From Capitella teleta (Eukaryota > Annelida > Polychaeta > Capitellidae), in the NCBI GenBank assembly GCA_000328365.1, contig KB308479.1, positions 147,481 to 211,480 on the forward strand: a DNA stretch of 64,000 bases, given 5' to 3'. Within the stretch, counting starts at the first letter, position 1. Every line of letters begins with the position of its first letter. A program made the position numbers and the translations under genes. The notes beneath the pieces were generated by a model. It was not told the DNA's origin, did no database searches, and worked only from the letters and a program-made list of their open reading frames with translations. Shown here one piece after another: positions 23,101 through 33,607 of this stretch.

Positions 23101-26100
23101 TCAATCTCGGAGAGCGAAGATCACGGGAGCAGTGTGGAGGGGCCACTGAGTGCGGATGTTGACCTTGGTCCAAGTAATCAATACACAGAAGGGCTGCAGC
23201 CCCCGCTGAAGGTATCAAGGCCGCCTCTTGTGAGCGACAGCGTTTTACGGGACAATCCTCTCATGGTCCGCAGTAACGAGGAGCGACCGAAACCGCGCCT
23301 CGTTAGACCGTACGCGGCGTCATTGAGTCGAAGCCACTCGCCTTTTTCCTGCAAATTTGGCCTGCACCCCAGAGGACGGGCACTATCCCCCGATAAGAGT
23401 CACACGACAAACGTGACAGCTGACCACTCAGTGAAGGAAGAAGGGACAAACACCGCAGTGGACACAGAGGAGACCAATGTAAACAATGATGATCGCGATG
23501 AGGAGGCCGCTTCGGCGCTGACGGATGGCCCTTTGAAGGCCGATGAAGAGTCGGGCGCCGCGCTGCCCCTCAATGCTGCTCAGAAATCGGAAAACGCAGG
23601 TGTGGAGCGAGATACCTGCACCAGTAGACAATCAGCTGCTGAGGGAGGCTCTCAGCGAAAGCATCCCGAGGAATGCACTCCCCCACCGACCGAGAGTGAG
23701 GGTGCCGTCGACGGTGGAGAGGTTTATGTCGTACACGACGATCAAACGATTGAGGGAGGTCTACAAGGTCAATGCAAAACAGCGCCTCCTCCTCCTTCTC
23801 CGCTGCCTCCTCCTCCTCATGAGAGCTCCTCACCCGAGGATAAGAACGCAACAGAACCAGGTGAAGTCAACACGACGCCCGCCCACGATGATAACCATGA
23901 CGACCATCACCATGACAACAATAATGTAGATCAAACAACGAACGGAGATGACGCTGGAGAGGATGACGTCTTCGAGGTCACCAGTGGGACATTGTGTGGC
24001 CCGGGGCCCCGTTCCGTCCACGTGGCCATGTGTTACCATAGCTCCCTGAGCAGAACACCAGGTCGCACTCAACCCTTGCTCCCTGAATTCCTCGGAGGAA
24101 AAGAGTGCTCACGGTCGCACAGTGAGAACGACTGCACGGCGCCCGATTGCTGCCCGAAACGAAAGCTGTTGTTGACCTCGCCAGATAAGCAAGCGGTGCC
24201 TGCATCCTTATCAGCCTCCGATGCCTCTCTAAGACGCCGTCGCAGCGCAAGGGACCATGTTGACTTACAGGAGGTCATCCAAGAAGGTCATGAACCGTGG
24301 GTCATCTACCATCACCAGAGGGAATGCGGGCGCAGTTTCAGCGTTGTGGGTAATTTGCGACTGAGTGAAAGTGGCTATGATTCGTGGAAATCTCAAGACT
24401 CTGGCTCCACTTTGGCTCCTCCCGACTCATCCCAAGACGACTCCGAGTCATCGGCAGAGCGCCTGGATATTGAGTGCGGAGCCTTGGAGGCGGCTACTAC
24501 GCTCCAAGGGTCAAACCTCAATAACCTTGACACCCTGGGTTCATGCTGCACCCTGCACTGTCTCCACGGGCAACCAAGCTTGAAATTAGGCTTAGTTGCC
24601 AAGGATACCAGTCACCTAGACGACAGCAAATGGTCTTCCAATGACACATTGCTGGCAAATGATGCGGAGGTTGCCACGTCCGTAGATCGCCGAGATGACG
24701 ACACGGCTGAAGGGTCGCAGCAGACTGGCGGCTCGGTGCCAGTCGGCCTGGAGAGCGTGTTGTGCGGCGGCAACGGGCCCCCGGAGAGCAACAATGGGCA
24801 GCCATGCATTAGTAGTACCTCGCACCCCGCGTGCAACACTCTGCCGATGCAGCAGCGTGGAGGAATTATTCCCCTGCAGAGCGGAAAAGCGAAGACTGAT
24901 TCGAATGAAACCATCAAAGGAGAAGACGGCCACGAGGGCACGTTGAATGGCCAGCCAGAGGCCCGACAGCCTGGAGCCGAAGGGAATGCATTGCTGGGTG
25001 CGGGGGAAGAGACTGAGCCATGCTCGGCTGCAATCAGGCCGCAATTGGATCAAGGAGACCGGCAGAGCGGCGCTGATCAAACCAATGGTGTTAACATGTG
25101 CGAGACAATACGGAGCCAGCGCGGCGGTAAATGCCTACCCTCTCCCGATGCTGACCAATGCCCGGAGCCTCTTTCGCAGGATCCGCTCAGCAGTAACGGC
25201 GATTATGTGGAAACCATGCGAGAGCCTTTTGGCAAGGAGGAGGTCGTTCGGTGCAACAGCAATGACAGCAACCGATCTTCACCTGAAAGTAACTCATTGC
25301 TCACATGTTCATCGCACACCTATGAGTCAATTGAAGATGCGAACATGTCGACCTCGACGCATTCTTATGAGTCAATCGAAGAGAATGCTGAATGGCTAAT
25401 CAAACTGCGTCAGAAAGCTGCAGGTGTATCGACCTCGGCCATCTTACCTGTCCTGCAGGTCAATGACATTCCCCTGCAGAATTCATCAAAAGTCCTCGAG
25501 CCTCCAGTGTATGATAAGTGCCATAGTGCCCCTGACATACCGAGGACTAAATACACGTCGACTTTTCTTACGGGGGAGTCCAGTTTAAAGCGATCAGGGG
25601 CAGTGATGACATTGAACGTGAAGGAGGACGACGTCGAGGATAGCCACACCATGACGCTGAAGGAGACGGCCGTCTCGGAGTCATCACTGCACGCTGAATT
25701 CGCCGACAATTACGTCTCGATCCAACAGAAGATTGCTCCGCTGGCGGCTGACGAAGTCCTCTCAGTGGATGACGACGAAAGCAAAGAGACTCCAATCCGC
25801 AAAATGAGATTGCCGCAACTGACAAAGCGGCTGAAGAAGAAATGGAACGGAGAGGAGAGCGCCGGGGATATCGTAAATAAAAGGGAAGCAGCATCGCCGA
25901 CCATTGTCTGCAGTGATGGATGCTCAGACGGTGGCAGTGAGGAGCCGACCAGCCCTAAATCGAAGTCCATAATGCAGCCGAACAGCAAGAAAGCCAGCAA
26001 AGCTATTACCAGGTCCATTCCTTCACTGCGGACACCGTCAAAGCGACCAACCAGCCTGACAATGTCACTGGAGAAGTCATGCAAGAACGACGTACAAGAG

Positions 26101-26427
26101 GAGAAGAAGAGGTCGACAGGGCGTGGCCTCAGGCGTCCCCTATCGCTGACCAAGAAAGATGTTAACAAGACCACGGGGGCCAATCCTGCGCCATCCGACT
26201 CGCATGCGACGCCCATTAAACGTCAGAGTTACCCTCCAATAAACCAGGCATCTCCTCTGCCGCAACCCCCGCTGTCCTGCCCCCCTGCGGTGCCACCGCG
26301 AACCAGCGTCTTCTCCTCCAAAAAGACTCCCGAACCAGAGAAACAGAAGAAGCGACCTCTTCCGAAGCAACCGCGATTGCAGTCCCCCCGGAAATGGCCT
26401 CCTGGTACCAGTACAAGTCGGCACTGA
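20182..26427 (+). CDS. 2,081-aa disordered scaffold-like protein, unknown family
   Basis: One uninterrupted frame of 2,081 codons, very unusual beside genes cut by 50-nt introns. First in-frame ATG, after an in-frame stop. I recognise no domain or family. The N-terminus is basic (RRKLGLSIKKAGNKGKA). The rest is rich in Ser, Pro, Thr, Glu and Asp with basic blocks and is almost certainly disordered. Short motifs stand out: YDEPP (~469, Crk/Abl SH2-type), a repeated YESIE (1714 and 1729), YDSW, YEDL, YEKL and YVSIQ, a polyproline run at ~1202, a His/Asp/Asn stretch at ~1235, and SH3-type PPAVPPR (~2034) and KRPLPKQPR near the end. This suggests a phosphotyrosine/SH3-regulated cortical or cytoskeletal scaffold (inference). 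Composition resembles the N-terminal part of the RhoGEF downstream, but no shared blocks were seen. Coding status is secure; function is not. Confidence 0.85.
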   Translation: MERSKLPLFRRKLGLSIKKAGNKGKAIAVGVDIPRKKNQESAGEASPSLGHGQHPVPPSGNPPPVLEAATHSSKCKGADASPKAHHSAPQKTQQDSTDHCTDHCLLRGLQSRSLDRPLTPSSVCSSSGSSTEGTLKRREEQSANQLQLLHPQPQQQRQRQEQCPAAPCGDYANLTISHAPQNVSEQTQRIRGRSHSTPTISVTGMNNHISICEQYEVNNLGNSTRQDSSPDVSPSRQRLETSRSHGHLTGISLGHMATIMERSGDWDSLEEIFTAPASPGLPGSMRRGNYASPSCGVRMAEMRATRRSQDGSKSHSPSPEPHSPSPLRQSPLHSPQQTPPQRYSPSFGFTQWGLETASRLQRPCHPIMEEQAEISQMRNAEKTHRKVATAGSLPSTASQKQKQLRKLSLPPDIQSNPAQHKTCSLDPPEPPHLPLRDDPQSPPTTSSSADSYYFVYDNSANIQGKSNDYDEPPAVDSDWSPSAAGHTSSGSYEDLREQQLRTYHISSPSQDSDSNKQVLCNPSRDSVRLAPQPMSPSRTNPPRSETYSHQGAMLSSSSAINVESGRSRADRIYEKLSASAACNPAPAVVVAEETNGDIYTPLANIKNPREAKNKPRNKVQPPVARFRTHGHNSSVLPRTTSASEGPTSSSLSSSLNSSLTSVASASSDSEVSSKTRKAAKPQCPIRPSSDKARPSTNYLRKPQSAPQERPRRRQLPQTPQISEASSMTSLNRRGIPAPLDLHKASKSGSTSSSNGKLKATESLGTTEGSKGNRALMGPPQSPRRRLSSGSIKEGKIPHSPRKTSESNGLRRETDTSIKSTSPAAHAPSHRSVGVPQLTRPTKLKLPLTPNEVKNTRTKAAPKTTHESRSRSSSSSRTQDEESTSSCTASAETDSVSGPPGAENRSSQSKTRSVKKDASTNTKSVLQILRQRGLIGAKRETSPGSEAPAPGIVQVINATRRKSKENDPKTSSNASISESEDHGSSVEGPLSADVDLGPSNQYTEGLQPPLKVSRPPLVSDSVLRDNPLMVRSNEERPKPRLVRPYAASLSRSHSPFSCKFGLHPRGRALSPDKSHTTNVTADHSVKEEGTNTAVDTEETNVNNDDRDEEAASALTDGPLKADEESGAALPLNAAQKSENAGVERDTCTSRQSAAEGGSQRKHPEECTPPPTESEGAVDGGEVYVVHDDQTIEGGLQGQCKTAPPPPSPLPPPPHESSSPEDKNATEPGEVNTTPAHDDNHDDHHHDNNNVDQTTNGDDAGEDDVFEVTSGTLCGPGPRSVHVAMCYHSSLSRTPGRTQPLLPEFLGGKECSRSHSENDCTAPDCCPKRKLLLTSPDKQAVPASLSASDASLRRRRSARDHVDLQEVIQEGHEPWVIYHHQRECGRSFSVVGNLRLSESGYDSWKSQDSGSTLAPPDSSQDDSESSAERLDIECGALEAATTLQGSNLNNLDTLGSCCTLHCLHGQPSLKLGLVAKDTSHLDDSKWSSNDTLLANDAEVATSVDRRDDDTAEGSQQTGGSVPVGLESVLCGGNGPPESNNGQPCISSTSHPACNTLPMQQRGGIIPLQSGKAKTDSNETIKGEDGHEGTLNGQPEARQPGAEGNALLGAGEETEPCSAAIRPQLDQGDRQSGADQTNGVNMCETIRSQRGGKCLPSPDADQCPEPLSQDPLSSNGDYVETMREPFGKEEVVRCNSNDSNRSSPESNSLLTCSSHTYESIEDANMSTSTHSYESIEENAEWLIKLRQKAAGVSTSAILPVLQVNDIPLQNSSKVLEPPVYDKCHSAPDIPRTKYTSTFLTGESSLKRSGAVMTLNVKEDDVEDSHTMTLKETAVSESSLHAEFADNYVSIQQKIAPLAADEVLSVDDDESKETPIRKMRLPQLTKRLKKKWNGEESAGDIVNKREAASPTIVCSDGCSDGGSEEPTSPKSKSIMQPNSKKASKAITRSIPSLRTPSKRPTSLTMSLEKSCKNDVQEEKKRSTGRGLRRPLSLTKKDVNKTTGANPAPSDSHATPIKRQSYPPINQASPLPQPPLSCPPAVPPRTSVFSSKKTPEPEKQKKRPLPKQPRLQSPRKWPPGTSTSRH

Positions 26428-26431
26428 ATCC

Positions 26432-26671
26432 GTGAGTTTCTTCTCTTTCCATTGTTCCTTGTGATATAATACCTGTGTGTTGGGGGAGGGGAGGGGTAAA
26501 GGAGGGTTTATGCGTGTGCTGAGGTGGTGTGCCAATGTGTAGTCAGCAATCTTCTCTCCGTCTTTGCGCTTTTACGACTCTCAATTAGCCATAGAAGCGC
26601 TCTTTCTTCCTCCCTGCAGCGTAACCCACTTTCTTGCTCCGTTTAATGACGTGCTCTGTTCTTGTCCACAG
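26432..26671 (+). other. probable small intron just after the giant ORF
   Basis: A consensus donor (ATCC|gtgagt) lies four bases after the TGA, and a good acceptor (cttgtccacag|GCAACC) ends it at 26671. If spliced, it removes 240 nt from the 3' UTR; the stop is close enough to the junction to avoid nonsense-mediated decay. Confidence 0.5.
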
Positions 26672-27081
26672 GCAACCGAAGAAGAGTTGATGCGGCATCA
26701 TCTACCCAACTCCATGCTCTCCGTTTTTCCTTTCGCAACCTGTGATATAACTGATTACCTGGAACTAAACTGTGATGGCATTACGTATAATAATAATTAC
26801 TCTTAAGTGCATGATGACTTCGATGTGTGGAGTTCGTGTGTTTTTAATCTCTTGTTTTAATATGTTGTTTTTTTAAAAGAAGAAAACGCACATGTTTTCT
26901 CTTCGAATTGAAGTGTAATCGGAAAAAAAATTCTAGTCTTTTTTCAGTTTTTTCAATTGTGTATAATATTGTATAGTAAGTTATGTTAAGCTGTTTTCGT
27001 TTTTATGTCTCGTTCATAAATATAATTATTATGCTTTCCCGTTGACTGGAGAGCATTGCTTTCGTTTGCTTCATTCGTCCG

Positions 27082-27098
27082 AATAAAGTCTCTTTATT
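27082..27098. terminator. bidirectional poly(A) signal palindrome
   Basis: AATAAAG-TCT-CTTTATT reads as AATAAA on both strands. On + it is the likely poly(A) signal of the giant scaffold gene, about 650 nt after its stop. No minus-strand gene that would use the other copy was found. Confidence 0.6.
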
Positions 27099-29180
27099 GA
27101 GATGAACGTGACGTCATTTCCGCTTCCTTATTTCAAGATCAAATCCTCCTATTATTGTTCGTCCGCGTGGTGGATCAGGATGGCTTTCACTGCTTTCTGT
27201 CAAGTATTATCTCCACGGTAACGCAACCGATAGAAATGAGACAGCGAGAGAGAGAGAGGCTCGAGTTATGCTAAGAACGGTGCATCTATGGCGTTAATGG
27301 TCGCATTAACTTAGAGGATTATCCAGAGAAATTCGAATTAATGGCGATTTATTGAATCTTCCGCGTGCCCTCCAGTGATCTATGGTGCCAAGGGAGTCTT
27401 TCCGGGAATTGAAGAGCAATCTATGCAATGCAGTCAGGCTATCTCAGACTTCAATGTGTTGTTCACACTAAACCATAATGAACGCTTAACGACTTAGATA
27501 AAGCTGCAATCTGGGTTATCACCCTAATGTTGATTAAGGTTTGTAAACGTGACTTACAGTCTCCGCATGCAAGATGCCTGGGATTCTTGTCTTGACACAA
27601 GAGTTACCAAGTGCTTCTGCTGCACAGGATTCCTGTCGCCGTTTACGCAAAATTCTTATCGCTCAGACAGGTGAGTTATTTCCTCAAGGCATGATGATCA
27701 TCAGATTAAGCATGTATACATGACAATCGTGATCAATCCCTGACATACAGCATGCTAGAATCAATCAGAACATGCCCCGTTACTGGGTCACTCAATGTTG
27801 CAGGATCAATACCTTTGCCAAGGCTAGCTCTTCTGACAATGCGGGCATGAAAACATGCGTTTGATTGATGCCGACCTGTTATCTCCCCCTCACTGGCATC
27901 AGGGACAAAAGAGACTGATGGATAACAGCAATCAGGATTCGTTGACAACGATCCGATCCACGTGCAAGGCTAATACTGAGCTATATGAGCCCGCAATACA
28001 AATCGGCTCTTGGAAGTATGCATGCATCACGCTACCAATGCAATATTTATCCCGCGTGGAAGGTGTGTTGGTGGAACAGCTGGCTTTTATCAAGTGGATT
28101 CCACTCTTGATGCCATGCTGCAAATGTGGGGATTTCCCCTTGACCTCATGTGGTTATCCTCACGGTGATGAGTGGTTTTTATTGAGGTTTGTTTTCATTG
28201 TGCATGCTGTGAAAGAATCTACTATTTTTGCTGTTTTATCCGCGTTTAATGCCACCACATTGAGACTGACTGACGAGAGAAGAGTTAAGAGTGTTATTTG
28301 CCTGTTTGGTGATTGTTTGCAATTCGCACTGGCAATCAAGCATGTCAGATCCAACATGCAATTGCTGTATGGCTGAAATGCGATATTATTTGGACTGGAT
28401 ATGACGGCGGCCTGCCACCTGCGACATAAATCGACATGAAGAGAGACGAGGCTCTGAGTATTAGGCTGTATTACACAAAGGGAATGACTCTTAGTATGCC
28501 CATTATGATAGCCAGAAAAGCACTCTTATGTCCCACAAAGGAACCACAGTGTCGTCTGTGACGAGATGGAAAGTGCGCTCGGAGCTGCAGTTAATACTTA
28601 ATCCCCTCGCAACACAAAAACAGGTAAGAAAATGAATCCCTAGGGAAATAAGGAGCGGTGTAGCGGTGGCACACGTCAGCATCATTAAAAAACGGGGTCA
28701 ACTGCGACGAACCATATGACTGACCAATGGGAGGTGTACCGGTCAAGGCATTCGACTCACTTTCAGCCGGGTATAAAGTCATGATATATTCATAGAGAAA
28801 GTTGTTTGGTCGGTATTAAGATCTGACACCGCTGCCTTCGTTATTTCGTTATATCTATCGAGCTTCATATAAGTGTATTTGCAAATCATCCCTCGGTGAT
28901 ATTAGATCCGTATTTTTTGGGTGATCTAGCCTTTGATATTGGATTGTAATAAAAGTGGATTTATTGCACCATTTTGTGTCGGTTCCTTTTACGCTGCGTT
29001 GCGGTCGTAGGCATACCCACGAAGGCCGCCTGAGCCATGGTAGCAGGCGGTTGGCTTCTTCACGTTGATGAATCGTCGCGTTCGGCCCATTATTCATCTG
29101 TATCTAGTAATGACCAGCAGATTCGCAAAATGACCTAATGACCTTGTGATGTTATCGACGTTTCCAGGTTCGACTGACCT

Positions 29181-29218
29181 ACTTCCGGTGGCCATCTTGG
29201 AAGACCATAATGGCGGAG
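29181..29218 (+). promoter_or_regulatory. ETS plus YY1 housekeeping-type promoter patch
   Basis: ACTTCCGGT (ETS), GCCATCTTG (YY1, reverse) and AATGGCGGAG (YY1-like, forward) sit within 38 bp. This pairing is typical of TATA-less promoters with the YY1 element just inside the transcript. No recognised gene follows on either side; an 82-codon frame (29278-29526) is the only nearby candidate. Confidence 0.4.
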
Positions 29219-30247
29219 ATTGGCGTCTGAATGTACAGAGGAGCTTTCCATGTCAAAGTCACTGAAGTCAGAGGTTGATGCCCGGGTTGCACTATAGATT
29301 TGAGTGCCTGGTACCTGCAGTACGTCCGAGGCTACGTTTATTCCCAGTCCATAAACAGTTTAACGTCCCTTTTGGCATTTTCCCGGCCGAAGTTTTAGGA
29401 CATTTTTACGACGTTTCTTGTTTTGACTGGCCGCCAACTCCCAACTCATTAAACCGTCTGCAGGACGCAATTTCCCCTGAGCACGCACGTGACTGCAAAA
29501 CCACCACATGTGGCAGATCAGAGTAACCTGCTACTATTACATAACAGGCAGCGTTGACCATCCGGTAAATAAGCCATGCGCTATAGCTGCCAACTCCCAT
29601 TATTTCAATCCGACTTCAAAGCCAAAGAGTGATTTGTGGAGCACAGCGTCGGCAAGACGCCTTGTGCAGTTCATTGTTCAGTGACATACAATGCACAGGC
29701 GGTTTAAGAATGCACTCTTCAAGTTGTCATCCATTTAAACGGCGCTGAATGTGTCCGGTGTCGTGTTTTACCACTTGATGAATGAGCACAGAGCCGAATG
29801 TTCTGTATAATATAAGTGTGCAATGCTCCTCCTCAATGATTTCCCTCGTACTTCATCATCCCCCTCTCCCTCCCTCTTCCCCAATCCACTCCCACATAAA
29901 AGCGAACCAATCCAGCCCTTTCCCCTGCCTCATTATAATTTCTCCAAATCTCCCAGTTGATTGTCAGCAATCTTCCAGATGCCTCCCCGAAGGATTCTCT
30001 TTCAGGCGCCTTCCATTTCGCCAAGAATCTGTCCTTGGGGATAAATTCAAGCGCTACCTATTCCTCAGAGGTGGAGTTACATCTCTTTCCACCTGTTCTT
30101 CTCCACTGAGACGTGTGAGCCAATGGCTACTCGTTACATGCCAATCACTAAGCTTAGCAACCAGAAACTGGAGCTTGGGTTCTGTGCCATAACGAATACC
30201 ACAAACTTCTGTACTGCATTTTGGAAACAATGCATCAAAAAGATGGT

Positions 30248-30261
30248 GGGGGGGGGGGGGG
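30248..30261 (+). repeat. G14 homopolymer
   Basis: Run of fourteen G in non-coding DNA. Confidence 0.9.
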
Positions 30262-33200
30262 TAACCAAGCAATCCCGACTTACAAGGCATGTATACACAA
30301 CACATAATGGAATTCCGTAAACAACGAATGACTGGGTGATGGACAACTCCATTGTGGTCACTCTGTCTGCTGACCTTTGCATGCTGATGATGATTAATAT
30401 CGTTGATTGACCATCACAACGGGCAGTGATTGATCGGGGACATGAGATTGGTCAATCGGTCATTCTTATTGAGTCTGTATTGACGATTGAGTCTTACATT
30501 GGGAGTTATCGATTGTAGGTAATGGTGTCTTATAATGGTGCTCCCATACCATGCGTATATCAATCATCTCCTGCCTCCTCCTACCACCTCTGACATCCTC
30601 CACCCTCCTGCCTCCTCTCTAGCACATGTACCTCAACCCTTCCATGCGAACAATTCATTGTTCGCCATTCTTATGAACTTCTATGCCTCCATTAGGACTC
30701 ATGTTACCTCAGTGACCTTACAAAGCTGGTCCTTTAATCATCGACGTCCATTCGCCCACATTGCACCCGAGTACCTGTCCTATTGTGACGATGAACTTTG
30801 TTGAGGCCAAAACAGGGTTCTTTTGTGCCAGGTGCTTCAATTAAGGGCGCCATCCATTGACGTGATCTCATAATCGATAATCCCTGAATGGAGCTTCATC
30901 TCGGATGTATAACTCCGTGTCTCTATTACCTTCATCTATGTCACATTATACACTCTTATGCATGATCATGGCATGAGGTTTATGAGCTCTGTGAAGTGCA
31001 TGGTGATGTGATATTATGCACGTGCATGCTTGAAACTATTTTGTGATATTTGCCTTGTACACAAAGACGATGCGTACAAAGTGCATGGCTCGTGTTTTGT
31101 TTTCATGCTTCTATGCTGGGATCCTGTTTGTCGAAAGATCGGTAATGATGCCTGACACTTGTTAGGAACTAAAAAATGATAGTTCAAAGTTTCGATCATT
31201 TGTGTTCCCTTCCAACAGCTGAACTAACAGCAACAGGAGTTCCTGTAAAAAAAAAGTGTCCCTTATTTTTGTACCACAAGATTCAATGCATTCAACGCAT
31301 AGTACATGACCCAGATTCGTTTTGTTTATAAACTATTGTATAATAATAGTACCAGCACACTGCTGTTTTGTTGTGCTAATACAGAAGCCGGATTCTCGGT
31401 ATTATTGTTTCAATATTGACGTTTAGGTGAAGTAGCGGTCCGGTACTGCAAACATATTTAATATGGTTTTAAAAATAGCCGCGTCCGGATGTGGCAGGAT
31501 CTCCGGAAGCGCGGGTCCTTTGAAGCGCCTATTCATCAGTGATGGTTTCAACACTCTCTCAAAGATGATCGATGGCCAGTGGGTAGCTGCGGGTCAGCGG
31601 TGTCCATTCGCTCGGTATAATGACCCTTTAAGTGGCCCACATGCATTGCGCATGGCACTCTAATTGTCAATTGTCGCTGTTAATGGACTTCCTCGAAAGC
31701 GAGACCTGTCCAGTTGTGGTGTCACTAAGTCGGGTGACGTGATTGCGTAATAGGTGTACTATTGCCAGCCTGAATGCATGACAGCAAGCAATCTAGCAAG
31801 CATGTGAGAATAATGATAACATTTCAGTAACTTCCAACATAATTATAAGATCATTAAATATTTGCGAGAACACTCCCAGGTATACAGATTTATGAATATA
31901 AAACCACTTTCTACTTGGGAACCCAAGCTTGTAAAACCATTCTCTCTAGACAGATCTAGTTGTTTATGATGTGAAGAAAAGGGGTTCGCCTGACTTCGGT
32001 CGTTTCCGGTAGTTTCCGTCAAGGTCATATCCACAAGGGGAAATCAATAGAGGACTTCATTATTTTTGTTTGATGTACAGTGAATGATGCCCATGCATCG
32101 CACACAAGCCATCTGCCCTCCAGCCCAGATCTCTGAATGACTGAATCAATATGCAACGAACCCCTAATTGCGGATAGGGCCCCCACCCCTCCTCTCCTCC
32201 ACCCCTTCCTCCTCCTCCTCCTCCAAGCCAAGCAGTTTTTCATGAGGAAACCCCATCAATATCTGATGTTGTCTTGGAGGGTTGGTGCTCGAGAGTTTTT
32301 TTGGTTTATTGTATCATGAATGTTGAGACTCTTCATAGAGAGGGCCATCTAGATCACTCAGACTGTGTCAGAAACATTGTCAATACCCTCGTGCTATAAA
32401 TATACACGAGATGACCATGATGTATTGAAAACGCTTTCAGTTGATAATCTGTAATAAATGTCATTTCAACCATGCGTGCACCTATAACTAGTTCGATTGT
32501 GTGTTTTTTAACTCGCTCTTCTTTTTTTTTTAGTGTTTCAACTTTCAACATTTTCAGCGAAGGAATTTCCACTGTTTTTCTTGTGCAGACTGAACTTGCA
32601 CTGAAAGCATTGAACTGGGGGGTCAAAAGTCAAAGCAAGTCTTCCTTGATGGATGGATCATTTGAGCTGACCCCGGGATCATCCAGGACGCCCTGCAGTC
32701 TTCATCGTGCGCGGTTCTGCACTTGAAATGAACCAATAATAGATTAACACATGTGTATAAATAGATCTCCTGGAAGCACAATTATTTGAGTCACACATTT
32801 TAAAAGCATGGCATTGTTCGGTATCTGTGTTTGTCTTGTAGAGAGGATCTTATCTTCAATGGGATCTGCTTTTAATTGCTGCCTCTCGGGGCGTGAGTCA
32901 TAGAGCTTAGACCCCCTCAGGATCCTCAAGACAAGATCAAATGTAAACGGATCCATATGGCGGGAATTATAGCGAGATATTTAACCTCATTCGAACTCTT
33001 GCTTTGTCCTCGGTTAGCAAGGAGCGTCAGGACATGCTGATATGCCAAGTAGGTTGATTAATAGATCTGTTACTAATCCATATATCCACCTATAGTTCAA
33101 CATGTCCGTCATTTCGGTCGGTATTCATTTATTCACAGGGACTACTAGTAACATTACATAAAGATTTGTCCTATGATGTAATTCCCTGTAATCATGAATC

Positions 33201-33597
33201 CTTTTCACGCGGTGGACACATGAGTTGTCTCATAAGTTATTCCGATGCACGGGTTCCGTGAATGAGCAGTTCAAAGGGGGTCCGCCGTCTTAACCCTCAA
33301 CTCATTCAAGTGCCAGCGCAGGTTAATTAGTACACTTTCTGCGCTATAGATTAAAGACCCTTCACCTCCGTGCTTACTTCCAGTGCATAATTTCACATAA
33401 ACATCTAGAACTCAACTTAGAATTGCATCATCCCAAACTCGATTGAGCAGGGGAGATGAGCTTCGAACGGTAGGCCTATGCATGCACCAACTTCAGTATA
33501 CTAGAACATAGAAGTTTTAGAGTGCCTCCACAAGTAAAACTAACATAATTCTCAGCGTCTTTTGTCGAAGGGAAACAATTTCGGTTTATCAGGCGTC

Positions 33598-33607
33598 GCG
33601 CATGCGT
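33598..33607. promoter_or_regulatory. NRF1-like site in CpG-rich patch
   Basis: GCGCATGCGT, one base from the NRF1 palindrome, in a locally CpG-rich patch (about 33.59-33.92 kb) of the gene desert. No gene could be tied to it. Confidence 0.25.

Noticed and set aside
27855-28376. 173-codon open frame in the desert
   Set aside because: No family resemblance, no splice partners and no promoter context; length is within chance for 15 kb of such DNA.
29275-29526. 82-codon frame downstream of the ETS/YY1 patch
   Set aside because: No homology or splice signals strong enough to call it a gene; kept only as part of the promoter finding.
30248-30261. G14 run as a functional G-quadruplex or origin
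   Set aside because: A single homopolymer without spaced G-tracts; more likely a slippage product.
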